Assembly (NCBI GenBank): GCA_964447015.1
Contig: CAYUQU010000002.1
Coordinates: 58,394 to 122,393, forward strand
Reading direction: 5' to 3'
DNA: 64,000 nt
DNA from: Wandonia sp964447015
Lineage (GTDB): Bacteria; Bacteroidota; Bacteroidia; Flavobacteriales_D; Crocinitomicaceae
Of the stretch, positions 35,853 through 44,039 are shown piece by piece. The position numbers and the translations under genes are program-made. The notes beneath the pieces were generated by a model. That model saw nothing but the letters and a program-made list of their open reading frames with translations, ran no database searches and was not told the DNA's origin. Position 1 is the first letter of the stretch, and each line of letters begins with the position of its first letter.

Positions 35853-36869
35853 TTAAGTATAAATAATAGTTCCTGACCAAGAAAATCCTATACCAAAACC
35901 TGCTATTAAAATTTTCATATCTGATTTGATAACACCTTTCTCCTCAGCATCTTTCAAGCACAAAGGAATAGAAGCAGAAACGGTATTTCCAACGTCCACT
36001 AAATTAGTAAAAAATTTATTATCAGGTATATTCAATTTTCGCTTAAGAGATTTTAGAATAATTGGACTTGCTTGGTGAAAAATAAACAAATCAATATCAT
36101 CAAATTTACATTCATTGTTTTCCAATATTTGCTCTATCAAGCCTGGAACCTCTTTAAGTGAAAAGCGAAATATTTCTTCACCATTCATCGCCATTTCTCC
36201 TACACGCAGTTCGCGCGTAAATTCATCCGTATACCAGTCAGAATCTTTAGTTGTATTAAAACCACTATTTCTAACTAATAAAGATTGTTCGCCACCTCCA
36301 TCAGTCCCACATACAAACTTCCCTAATCGATAACCCTTAGCTTCATTTGTAATTAATGAAGCAGATGCTGCGTCACTGAATATAAAATTCAAATACGGAT
36401 CTCTCTTGGACACAACTTGAGTTGGTATATCAGCCGTAATAAATAGCACTCGATTTGCAATACCGCTCTCAACAAGCGCTTTTGACATCAGTAATCCATA
36501 AGTATATCCACTACATCCAAAAGATAAATCAAAAGTTCCAATAGTTTTTGGTAATTTAAGTCGATGTTGAACTATACAAGAAGTTGCTGGAGCTATGTAA
36601 TCGGGACCTTCAGTGCAAAATATTAAATAATCTATACTGTTTCTTTCTATCCCATATCTATTGAAAAAGAGTTCTGCAACCTCAGCACCAAACGATGATG
36701 ACAATCCATTTTTACCGACTGAAAATCGCTGACTTACACCCGATATTTTGGAAATATCAGCTTCATTGAATTCTGTGAAAACACTTGCCAATTGTGCATT
36801 GGTGATAATCTCCTTTCCAAGGATACACTCAAGATCGTTTATATATGCAATGTTTGGCTGACTATTCAC
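35853..36869 (-). CDS. 3-oxoacyl-ACP synthase III family protein 1
   Basis: A 338-residue KASIII-like enzyme with an intact triad: Cys119 (LSFGCSGYTYG), His265 (IFHQAS) and Asn295 (VGNTVSAS). The start is GTG 36869, because an in-frame stop lies just upstream and the ATG at 36871 is out of frame. First gene of the six-gene operon 36869-32249. Two KASIIIs with one ACP would allow two successive condensations or a heterodimer; which is unknown. Confidence 0.85.
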   Translation of the reverse strand: MNSQPNIAYINDLECILGKEIITNAQLASVFTEFNEADISKISGVSQRFSVGKNGLSSSFGAEVAELFFNRYGIERNSIDYLIFCTEGPDYIAPATSCIVQHRLKLPKTIGTFDLSFGCSGYTYGLLMSKALVESGIANRVLFITADIPTQVVSKRDPYLNFIFSDAASASLITNEAKGYRLGKFVCGTDGGGEQSLLVRNSGFNTTKDSDWYTDEFTRELRVGEMAMNGEEIFRFSLKEVPGLIEQILENNECKFDDIDLFIFHQASPIILKSLKRKLNIPDNKFFTNLVDVGNTVSASIPLCLKDAEEKGVIKSDMKILIAGFGIGFSWSGTIIYT

Positions 36870-36924
36870 ATTAGATTATTTGATGTATGAAGTTAATATA
36901 AAAATCATTACAATTTCCACTAAC

Positions 36925-36952
36925 AAAAAAAAGCCGCCATTTGGCAGCTTTT
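36925..36952 (-). terminator. Rho-independent terminator after recA
   Basis: The minus strand reads AAAGCTGCC, loop AAAT, GGCGGCTTT and then a run of T. The stem is nine pairs with one G-U. It sits 20 bases past the recA stop and insulates recA from the glycan locus. Confidence 0.8.
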
Positions 36953-36971
36953 AATATAAAAATAAAACATC

Positions 36972-38027
36972 TTATTCTGTTTCTGTTAATTCCTCTTTAA
37001 AGAGTTCCTTTGGGTCAACAGCCCCAGTAGTCAACGCCTTTTTAATCAATCCTTCCAATTCATCCATCAATTCAGGATTGTCCGCAATAAGCGCCTTCAC
37101 GGCATCACGTCCTTGTCCAAGACGAGTTTCTCCGTAAGAGAACCATGAACCTGCTTTTTTAAGAATGTTTAGCTCAACCCCTAAGTCGATAATTTCACCA
37201 ACTTTTGAAATCCCTCCTCCGTACATGATGTCAAATTCTGCTTTTCTAAATGGTGGAGCGACTTTGTTTTTAACGACTTTCACCTTCACACGATTTCCTA
37301 TTACGTCTTCGCCATCTTTAATTTGGCTTGAACGTCTAATGTCCAATCGAATAGATGAGTAGAACTTTAGTGCATTACCACCCGTTGTCGTTTCTGGGTT
37401 ACCGAACATCACACCAATCTTATCACGAAGTTGGTTAATGAAAATACAACAACAGTTTGCTTTGCTAATTGAACCTGTAAGCTTACGCAATGCTTTTGAC
37501 ATCAAACGCGCTTGAAGTCCCATTTGCGAATCACCCATCTCACCTTCAATTTCTGCTTTTGGTGTCAATGCAGCTACTGAATCGACAACAAGTAAATCAA
37601 CAGCGCCTGAACGAATCAAATTATCTGCTATTTCTAGAGCTTGCTCGCCGTTATCTGGCTGTGAAATAAGCAAATTTGCCACATCCACTCCCAATTTCTC
37701 AGCATAAAACTGATCAAAAGCGTGCTCAGCATCTATCATTGCTGCTATTCCTCCTTGCTTTTGCACTTCAGCAATGGCATGAATTGCCAAAGTCGTTTTA
37801 CCTGAAGATTCAGGTCCATAGATCTCAACAACTCTACCTTTTGGAAATCCGCCTACACCTAAAGCCAAATCAAGTGTAACCGAACCCGAAGGAATTACAT
37901 CCATTTTTTCTATAGGAGCATCTCCTAATCTCATTACAGCACCTTTACCAAAGGTCTTTTCCATTTTGTCCATTGTAAGCTGCAATGCTTTCAATTTTTC
38001 TTTATTAACTTCTTTTGAATTTGCCAT
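36972..38027 (-). CDS. recA: Recombinase RecA
   Basis: A 351-residue RecA recombinase, which coats single-stranded DNA, performs strand exchange and triggers SOS-type responses. Walker A is GPESSGKTT (71-79); DLLVVDSVAALTPKAEIEGE (Walker B and L1), NQLRDKIGVMFGNPETTTGG (L2) and the C-terminal acidic tail are all present. The promoter is TAAATTTG at 38045-38052, and a perfect palindrome at 38061-38083 overlaps the expected -33 region. It is probably monocistronic. Confidence 0.98.
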   Translation of the reverse strand: MANSKEVNKEKLKALQLTMDKMEKTFGKGAVMRLGDAPIEKMDVIPSGSVTLDLALGVGGFPKGRVVEIYGPESSGKTTLAIHAIAEVQKQGGIAAMIDAEHAFDQFYAEKLGVDVANLLISQPDNGEQALEIADNLIRSGAVDLLVVDSVAALTPKAEIEGEMGDSQMGLQARLMSKALRKLTGSISKANCCCIFINQLRDKIGVMFGNPETTTGGNALKFYSSIRLDIRRSSQIKDGEDVIGNRVKVKVVKNKVAPPFRKAEFDIMYGGGISKVGEIIDLGVELNILKKAGSWFSYGETRLGQGRDAVKALIADNPELMDELEGLIKKALTTGAVDPKELFKEELTETE

Positions 38028-38044
38028 GTCGTTTATTTTTAATA

Positions 38045-38052
38045 CAAATTTA
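38045..38052 (-). promoter_or_regulatory. recA -7 element
   Basis: The minus strand reads TAAATTTG, a perfect TAnnTTTG match, 17 bases from the recA ATG. The -33 position, where TTG is expected, falls in the palindrome at 38061-38083. Confidence 0.5.
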
Positions 38053-38060
38053 GGTTAGGT

Positions 38061-38083
38061 AGTACGTAATCTTTTTACGTACT
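38061..38083. promoter_or_regulatory. Perfect 9-bp dyad upstream of recA, candidate operator
   Basis: AGTACGTAA (38061-38069) and TTACGTACT (38075-38083) are perfect inverted copies with a 5-base spacer. On the minus strand no T-run follows, so it is a poor terminator for bcp, whose stop codon is 3 bases away. It lies immediately upstream of the recA -7 element, a position suited to a repressor or activator site. The regulator is unknown. Confidence 0.45.
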
Positions 38084-38085
38084 TA

Positions 38086-38544
38086 TTACAACGCATCAAA
38101 AAGTTGCCCTGCATGTTCTTTAGTTTTTACTTTTTCAATAATTTCTTTAATCTTTCCATTCTCGTCAATTAGAAAAGTGGTACGGTGAATTCCATCATAC
38201 TCTTTCCCCATAAACTTTTTAGGCCCCCACACGCCATATGCGTTAATCATCTTCAAATCGGTGTCTGCTAAAAGCGGAAAAGGCAAACTGTATTTCTCCA
38301 CAAATTTCGCATGACGCTTTTCATCATCTGCACTAACACCAATTACATGAATATTCTTTTTTAATAGCGCCGCTTCGTTATCGCGCAAATCACAAGCCTG
38401 TGCAGTGCAACCTGGAGTCATGTCCTTTGGGTAAAAATAAATGGCAATCATCTTTCCTTTATAATCTCCCAATCTATGTACTTTGCCGTTTTGATCCTTC
38501 ACTTCAAAATCAGGTGCCTTATCTCCCACTTTCAATGTCGTCAT
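38086..38544 (-). CDS. bcp: Thioredoxin-dependent thiol peroxidase (Bcp/PrxQ)
   Basis: A 152-residue peroxiredoxin that reduces hydroperoxides using thioredoxin. Peroxidatic Cys46 in YPKDMTPGCTAQACDLRD and resolving Cys51 five residues later are the atypical 2-Cys PrxQ pattern. Length and start match E. coli Bcp. A good promoter lies at 38585-38615. It is 58 bases upstream of recA on the same strand. Confidence 0.94.
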   Translation of the reverse strand: MTTLKVGDKAPDFEVKDQNGKVHRLGDYKGKMIAIYFYPKDMTPGCTAQACDLRDNEAALLKKNIHVIGVSADDEKRHAKFVEKYSLPFPLLADTDLKMINAYGVWGPKKFMGKEYDGIHRTTFLIDENGKIKEIIEKVKTKEHAGQLFDAL

Positions 38545-38584
38545 ATTGCTATTCTTTTTATCGTTATGTTGACGATTATTTCGT

Positions 38585-38615
38585 CAAAAGTAAAAAATAT
38601 TTCTTATCAACCAAA
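38585..38615 (-). promoter_or_regulatory. Promoter of bcp
   Basis: The minus strand carries TTTG (38615-38612), 19 bases, then TACTTTTG (38592-38585). Both elements fit the Bacteroidota consensus. Confidence 0.5.
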
Positions 38616-38660
38616 TAAATTTACGAGTTCTTTTGTTAAATTCGAAGAAATCTTTTTGAA

Positions 38661-41477
38661 ATGCCTCACTTTATACGTCAAGTTGCTGAATATATTCAAA
38701 CTCATTACAAAGACACTTCAAACTTAACAGTTGTTTTGCCTTCACAACGCGCGAAAAAGTATATTCAAGAAGAATTGTTCGACGTATTGGGCAAACCCTA
38801 TTTCTCTCCAAACTTCATTACTATTAACACATGGATCAAGGATTTAGTTCCCCTGAAAGTGATTTCTTCGGTTCAATTATTGTTTGAGCTCTACCATGTG
38901 CACAAAGAACTTGCAGACAGCCCCGAGTCATTTGATGAGTTTATGCGTTGGGGGAAACTACTCCTCAACGATTGCGATGAAATTGACCGATATTTAATTG
39001 AACCAGATCAACTTTTCAAGAATTTACGCGATGTAAAGGAAATTGAAAACTGGTCATTTGACTCAGAGAAAGAATTGACCGAAAGCCAGAAGAAATTCAT
39101 GGAATTTTGGGATAAATTAGGTGGTTACTACACTAAATTCAACTCACACCTCCAAAATCGCGGACTTTGCTACATGGGAAGTGCCTACAGATTTGTAAGT
39201 AATAATGTAGAACTGGCATTTGCCGAACAAAAGGATGCGCACTTTTTATTTGTAGGTTTCAATGCCCTCTCTCCAGCTGAAATTTCGATTATGAAACAGT
39301 TGGTAAAAATGGGCCGTGGGAATGTCATGCTCGAAGGCGACGATTTTTTCGTCAATGATGAGATGCATGAAGCAGGGAAATTTCTACGCGAATTAAAAAT
39401 TGAAATTCCAGAATCTGTTTTATGTTCTGGAAATCGTTTGCTAGAAGAAAAAAAATCGTTTGAACTAATCAGCTGTTCTCAACCAACCAGTCAAGTTAAA
39501 GCAGGATTAACAATTCTCAAATCACTTTCAAAAGACGAGTTGAAAAATACACTTTTGCTCTTGGCAGACGAGTCTTTAATCGTTCCTGCAATTAAGCATA
39601 TTCCTGCTGATGTTGGTGAAGCAAATATCACACTTGGACTTCCACTGAAAAACACACTGCTTCGAACTTGGATCGATTTGCTTTTTGAAATTCAGGAAAA
39701 CATGAATTATTTTGCGACATCGGCAGCTTACCACAAGTCACTTTCTGCCTTTCTGCAACATCCATTCTTTAGAAAGTTTATTTCCGATTATGAGGTTGAA
39801 AAAGTAGAAGAAATTTTAATAAACATCGTCAAATACAATAAACTTTTCAGCAAAGTTGATTTTCCTGAATTAACTGAAAAATCAAATCAGTTAATCAAAC
39901 TTGCGTTTACGAGTTGGAATGGAAACTGGCCACAAGCGCTTCTCATGTTTCGTTCTCTTAACAAATTGCTTTTTCCTGTATTTGACAAAGAAACTGACTT
40001 ATTGGAAAGAAGTGCCATCACTCAATTTGATGAAGCAATTAGAGAAATCACTCCTATTTTCAACGAAAATGCACCTGACTTTGGACTGCATATCTTTAAA
40101 CAATTAGTCAACCCTTTTTGGATGAATAAATCGGTGGCCTATTATGGAAATCCAACTGAAGGATTACAAATTATGGGACTACTGGAAACACGGATGCTTG
40201 AATTTGACAACATAATCGCTATTGGATTAAATGAGGGTAAAATGCCCCCTTCAAATGTGATTCAAACGATTATACCTATGGATTTGCGTCGCTACTTCGG
40301 TCTGCCAACACCATCGGATAAAGATGCTCTTTTTGCTCATCACTTTTATCGATTGTTGCCTGGAGTTAAACGATGTTGGATTACTTATAACAATTCACCT
40401 GGAGAAGGATTGGTTGCGAATGAACCTAGTCGTTATCTGCGTCAACTTGAATTGGAGTTAGTTCGGGAGAACGATAAAATTGAATGGAAAACATCCAATT
40501 TTGAACTTGAACTCAATGAACTTAACAAAGGAACGATTGAAATACCTGCTTCAAAAGAAGCGACAAAAGTGATTCTTGAGTATTTTGAAAAGGGAGTTTC
40601 AGCTTCAGCACTCAACAAATTCTTAACCTGTCCTCTGGATTTTTATTACCGCTATATCTTGGGCCTTCACGAAAGTGATGAGGTAGAAGAAGAGATGGAG
40701 AGCAGTACTTTTGGTGAGATTGTACACAACACACTTGAAGAGCTTTACAAACCTTTTCAGAAGAATAAAATTCAAGTCACTGAGTTTGATATTGACAAGA
40801 TGTTAAAAGAATATCCTTTAGAATTGAATAAACAATTTGCAGCAAAATTTAATTCTCAAAAAGAGGTTTTTGCAAAGGGTCGAAACTATCTTTCATTTGA
40901 AATGGCATCTTATCAAATAGAGCGATTTCTGAATTTCGAGCGAAAACAGCTTCAAGAAAATCCAGGTAAAAAACTCTTTATTCTATCACTCGAAGAAAAA
41001 TTAGAAGCCACCCTTTCTGTTGAATGGCAAGGAAAAGCTTATCCTTTAAAAGTCAAAGGGCTTATTGACAGAGTTGATTCATGGGGAGAACGTACACGTA
41101 TTGTTGATTACAAAACAGGGAAATGCACCACAGACAATGTAACGATCAAATTCAACGGTAAAGATGTGAATGAAAATTACCAAGAGGAAATTCCCAAAAA
41201 ACTAGATAAAGCAAAATACGTTCTTCAATTAGGAATTTACAATTTACTCTACCATAAATCCAAAGGGCTTTTTGCGAACGAGGCAGGAATTATCTCATTA
41301 ACTCAACTTTCTTCTGGATTCCAAATGTTGAATGAAAACAATACGCCAATAATCATAAACGAAAGCCATATTCAATTAGTGGAGAATCTTATCACAAAAA
41401 TTGCGGAAAACATTCTAGAATCTGATTCATTTATTCACAACAACAAAGCAAAATATTGTGAGTATTGTGAGAAATAA
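38661..41477 (+). CDS. AddB/RexB-like PD-(D/E)XK nuclease-helicase subunit
   Basis: A 938-residue protein. The N-terminal ~600 residues resemble the inactivated helicase half of AddB (NLTVVLPSQRAKKYIQEEL instead of a true Walker A, later GLLETRMLEFDNIIAIGLNEGKMP). The C-terminal ~270 residues form a PD-(D/E)XK nuclease: GLIDRVDSWGERTRIVDYKTGK supplies the catalytic Asp and Lys. FLTCPLDFYYRYILG and the terminal YCEYCEK provide four cysteines for the 4Fe-4S staple typical of AddB. It would work with an AddA/UvrD-type helicase, not in this window, to process double-strand breaks before RecA loading. Followed by a terminator hairpin at 41488-41513. Confidence 0.85.
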   Translation: MPHFIRQVAEYIQTHYKDTSNLTVVLPSQRAKKYIQEELFDVLGKPYFSPNFITINTWIKDLVPLKVISSVQLLFELYHVHKELADSPESFDEFMRWGKLLLNDCDEIDRYLIEPDQLFKNLRDVKEIENWSFDSEKELTESQKKFMEFWDKLGGYYTKFNSHLQNRGLCYMGSAYRFVSNNVELAFAEQKDAHFLFVGFNALSPAEISIMKQLVKMGRGNVMLEGDDFFVNDEMHEAGKFLRELKIEIPESVLCSGNRLLEEKKSFELISCSQPTSQVKAGLTILKSLSKDELKNTLLLLADESLIVPAIKHIPADVGEANITLGLPLKNTLLRTWIDLLFEIQENMNYFATSAAYHKSLSAFLQHPFFRKFISDYEVEKVEEILINIVKYNKLFSKVDFPELTEKSNQLIKLAFTSWNGNWPQALLMFRSLNKLLFPVFDKETDLLERSAITQFDEAIREITPIFNENAPDFGLHIFKQLVNPFWMNKSVAYYGNPTEGLQIMGLLETRMLEFDNIIAIGLNEGKMPPSNVIQTIIPMDLRRYFGLPTPSDKDALFAHHFYRLLPGVKRCWITYNNSPGEGLVANEPSRYLRQLELELVRENDKIEWKTSNFELELNELNKGTIEIPASKEATKVILEYFEKGVSASALNKFLTCPLDFYYRYILGLHESDEVEEEMESSTFGEIVHNTLEELYKPFQKNKIQVTEFDIDKMLKEYPLELNKQFAAKFNSQKEVFAKGRNYLSFEMASYQIERFLNFERKQLQENPGKKLFILSLEEKLEATLSVEWQGKAYPLKVKGLIDRVDSWGERTRIVDYKTGKCTTDNVTIKFNGKDVNENYQEEIPKKLDKAKYVLQLGIYNLLYHKSKGLFANEAGIISLTQLSSGFQMLNENNTPIIINESHIQLVENLITKIAENILESDSFIHNNKAKYCEYCEK

Positions 41478-41487
41478 CCATTAAATA

Positions 41488-41515
41488 AAAAAGGAGACCT
41501 AAGCCTCCTTTTTAA
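41488..41515 (+). terminator. Terminator after the AddB-like gene
   Basis: AAAAAGGAG (41488-41496) pairs perfectly with CTCCTTTTT (41505-41513), 10 bases past the stop. Confidence 0.8.
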
Positions 41516-41616
41516 CCAGTAATAGTAAGTTGAGTAGCTTCTTAAATTTCTTATGTTGTGATTATGATATCTAAAAATTCAACTTTACAATACAAATGTA
41601 CTACGTATGCGAAGAT

Positions 41617-41638
41617 AGAAAAAGAGGGCTGCCCCCTC
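41617..41638 (-). terminator. Terminator of pth
   Basis: On the minus strand GAGGG and CCCTC flank a GGCAG loop and are followed by TTTTT. It lies about 85 bases beyond the pth stop. The rest of the gap 41478-41723 shows no credible gene. Confidence 0.6.
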
Positions 41639-41723
41639 AATTTTATCAATTTCCTGCTTTTTATCCCTAAAAAGGAAAAACTGATAGAGAACTATATCTC
41701 GTTAACCGAAAAATCTAATCGAA

Positions 41724-42287
41724 TTACTTACCATTCCAATTAGTCATTGTCAGTTGTAGGCCTATTGTACAAAACCCTTTAATAAATTCAGTAGCAGTTG
41801 TTATGCGTTCTTCTAAGTTTTTTTGTTCTTCTATAGTCCATTCACTTAACACGTACTCAGCTTGCTGACCAGGGAAAAAACCATTACCAACCCCAAATCT
41901 CACTCTCGCATAATCTGTTGTATTCAGAACAGCCTGAATGTCTTTTAGTCCATTATGACCTCCATCACTACCTTTTCCTTTCATTCTCAATTTTCCAAAA
42001 GGAAGAGATATGTCATCGGTAATAACAAGTACATTCTCAATGCTTATTTTTTCTTGTTGAAGCCAGTAATTTAGTGCTTTTCCACTAAGATTCATGTATG
42101 TAGTTGGTTTAATAATGACCAGTTGACGACCTTTGAATTTGCAACGCGCAACTTCTGCATGCTTTTCTACATAGAATTTAGTATCGTGTTCTTTGGCAAA
42201 TTTATCCACAACCTTAAATCCGATATTGTGTCTTGTGTTCTCGTATTTTGTTCCTGGATTACCCAAGCCTACGATTAAGTACTTCAT
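41724..42287 (-). CDS. pth: Peptidyl-tRNA hydrolase
   Basis: A 187-residue esterase that recycles peptidyl-tRNAs released from stalled ribosomes. MKYLIVGLGNPGTKYENTRHNIGF carries Asn10 and the catalytic His20. TYMNLSG, DDISLPFG and SDGGHNGL are conserved. ATG 42287 is preferred over a TTG nine bases upstream because the TAAATTTG promoter element at 42294-42301 would overlap the latter. The mRNA leader must be very short. Confidence 0.95.
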   Translation of the reverse strand: MKYLIVGLGNPGTKYENTRHNIGFKVVDKFAKEHDTKFYVEKHAEVARCKFKGRQLVIIKPTTYMNLSGKALNYWLQQEKISIENVLVITDDISLPFGKLRMKGKGSDGGHNGLKDIQAVLNTTDYARVRFGVGNGFFPGQQAEYVLSEWTIEEQKNLEERITTATEFIKGFCTIGLQLTMTNWNGK

Positions 42288-42293
42288 ATGTAG

Positions 42294-42301
42294 CAAATTT
42301 A
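42294..42301 (-). promoter_or_regulatory. -7 element of pth
   Basis: The minus strand reads TAAATTTG, an exact consensus match only 6 bases before the ATG, which predicts a nearly leaderless transcript and fixes the start codon. Confidence 0.5.
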
Positions 42302-42307
42302 TTGCTT

Positions 42308-42349
42308 GATTCCTGTAGGAATGGGTCGCGACATACCTCTATAGGAATC
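42308..42349. repeat. Intergenic inverted repeat upstream of pth
   Basis: GATTCCTGTAG (42308-42318) and CTATAGGAATC (42339-42349) are inverted copies with one mismatch in 11. The left arm also contains a small palindrome TTCCTGTAGGAA. It lies between the radical SAM gene stop and the pth promoter and could be a terminator or one copy of a dispersed repeat. Confidence 0.45.
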
Positions 42350-42394
42350 AATTCATTTTAAATAATTTCTCAAAAATAGGTATATTTAGTCAAA

Positions 42395-43408
42395 TCAAAC
42401 CCACACTTTGGATCCTTCAGAACAATTAGTACAGATGTCAATTTGATGCCGTGATGTCAAAATTTTCTTTCGCATCTCGCGATAAGATTGGTTGCCCCAA
42501 ATTCTTTCAAAGGAATTTTCTTGAATATTCCCCAATTGATGTTGTGCATCTTTGTCAAAGCAACAAGGGACTAAAATTCCATCCCAAGTAAACACAGTCG
42601 AGCTCCACATCCGCCAACAATGATTTCCAGTTTTCGCTTTTATAGCATATGTACCGTCACTTTTCTTTTTATATCTGCTGTATTTTTGATTTGAAGGGAG
42701 TAATGCATTTCCGTTTTTGTAGTCGTATACTTGAACGGATTTTAATCTAACCTCATCTACTCCTAGTTCTTTAGCCAATGAATAAAGATTTTCTATTTCA
42801 TGTTCATTTTGTTTGACAACCAAAAACTGAAAAATCAAATGGGGAGTGTTGCTTTTTGCCTTTCTTTTCGCTTGCACAATATTCTTCGTGCCTTCTATAA
42901 CTTTGTCCAACTTACCGTGAACACGATACGACTCGTAGGTTTCTTGTGTCATTCCGTCTATTGAAATAATCAACCTATCAAGTCCAGAAGCTACGATTTC
43001 ATCTGCTTTTTCAGCCGTTATAAAATGTGCATTTGTAGAAGTTGCCGTATATATTTTTCGCTGGTGAGCCGCTCTAACCAAATCGAGAAAGTGAGGGTGT
43101 AAAAACGGTTCTCCCTGAAAATAATAATTGATGTAGAACAATTGTTTCCCTACTTCATTTAAAATTCGCTCGTTTAATTCAAGTTGCAATTTTCCTGTTT
43201 CACGTGTAAATTGTTTCAATCCACTTGGACACTCTGGACATCCCAAATTACATGCGGTTGTTGGCTCTATACTAATGGCATAAGGTTTCCCCCAAACTGT
43301 TGGAGTTTTAAAGTATTTTGCAAGAAAATAAGACATGCGCAATTTCCCTAAATTCCAAACTCTTGGTAGCGTAAGTTTACTTAAAATATTGAACTTGTCT
43401 TTTCCCAC
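42395..43408 (-). CDS. Radical SAM/SPASM domain protein
   Basis: A 337-residue radical SAM protein. The 4Fe-4S cluster motif is CNLGCPEC with Cys53, Cys57 and Cys60 (CxxxCxxC). The SPASM-type C-terminus has an auxiliary cluster set (CW near 265, PCCFDKDAQ, CTNC). Related proteins act in peptide maturation or as anaerobic-type oxidative enzymes; the substrate is unknown and no precursor peptide is seen nearby. Start is GTG 43408, 4 bases after the upstream membrane-protein stop; the next ATG would remove 24 residues. Third gene of the operon 45070-42395. Confidence 0.82.
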   Translation of the reverse strand: MGKDKFNILSKLTLPRVWNLGKLRMSYFLAKYFKTPTVWGKPYAISIEPTTACNLGCPECPSGLKQFTRETGKLQLELNERILNEVGKQLFYINYYFQGEPFLHPHFLDLVRAAHQRKIYTATSTNAHFITAEKADEIVASGLDRLIISIDGMTQETYESYRVHGKLDKVIEGTKNIVQAKRKAKSNTPHLIFQFLVVKQNEHEIENLYSLAKELGVDEVRLKSVQVYDYKNGNALLPSNQKYSRYKKKSDGTYAIKAKTGNHCWRMWSSTVFTWDGILVPCCFDKDAQHQLGNIQENSFERIWGNQSYREMRKKILTSRHQIDICTNCSEGSKVWV

Positions 43409-43412
43409 AAAA

Positions 43413-44039
43413 CTAAGTTAGTGAGTTTTGGTGTATTTTTTTCTCTAATGCAGGTTGAATCCATAAATCAAACGAAATTTTGCCAGCAACAACTAACCAC
43501 AACCAGATATAATCTGCTAGTGGGAAAATTAAATTAACCAGTAAAAAAGCTCCTCCTGCCAAGGCAAACCATAGGAAAGTATGTGTAGCCATTTTCTTTA
43601 CAAACTCAATTCGCATTACCCGATATGCACCATTCCTAATGAACAATAATTGGTATTGCTGATAATTCATCAAAAAAATCAATGGAATAAGTATCACTCC
43701 CTGGGGAATTCCGAATTCTTGGAATTTGAGAAATTGAATCAGCGATTCAACCAAATTCAGTTCAGGATAGACCAGTAATAGCCCAATTTCAAATGCAATC
43801 ATGCCAATAAGCACGAATGAATACCACAAAAACATTTTATTCATGTAGTGAGGCAAATGCCACTTTCCTGCTTTGAAAATTTCGATTTTTCGAATTTTCA
43901 TAAGGTAAGCAAGTAACGAAGCCATCACGTCCAAATAGTAGAACAAAAAAATAAAATGTAAATCCCACTTCCACCAATAGAAACCTAAAAGAGGAATTAA
44001 TAACTCACCAACAGCTAATATGAATCGCTGATTTCTCAA
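43413..44039 (-). CDS. Multispanning membrane protein of unknown function
   Basis: A 208-residue protein with about five hydrophobic helices (roughly 8-25, 28-45, 68-90, 105-122, 148-190) and several tryptophan-rich segments (GFYWWKWDL). I do not recognise a family with confidence. Start is TTG 44039, overlapping the upstream stop in a TTGA arrangement, so translation is coupled to the TPR lipoprotein gene. It lies in one operon with that gene and the radical SAM gene. Confidence 0.7.
   Translation of the reverse strand: MRNQRFILAVGELLIPLLGFYWWKWDLHFIFLFYYLDVMASLLAYLMKIRKIEIFKAGKWHLPHYMNKMFLWYSFVLIGMIAFEIGLLLVYPELNLVESLIQFLKFQEFGIPQGVILIPLIFLMNYQQYQLLFIRNGAYRVMRIEFVKKMATHTFLWFALAGGAFLLVNLIFPLADYIWLWLVVAGKISFDLWIQPALEKKIHQNSLT

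Noticed and set aside
35851..35880. Longer start for the ACP gene
   Set aside because: It would overlap the upstream KASIII gene by 28 bases and add residues not seen in carrier proteins; ATG 35850 gives a normal ACP length.
18578..36869. Reading the glycan locus as a complete Wzx/Wzy O-antigen or capsule cluster
   Set aside because: No flippase, polymerase, chain-length regulator or priming transferase is present in the window, so a complete polymer pathway cannot be claimed.
41558..41743. 61-codon plus-strand frame between the AddB-like gene and pth
   Set aside because: It contains the pth terminator hairpin and runs into the pth 3' end; no membrane, signal or domain pattern.
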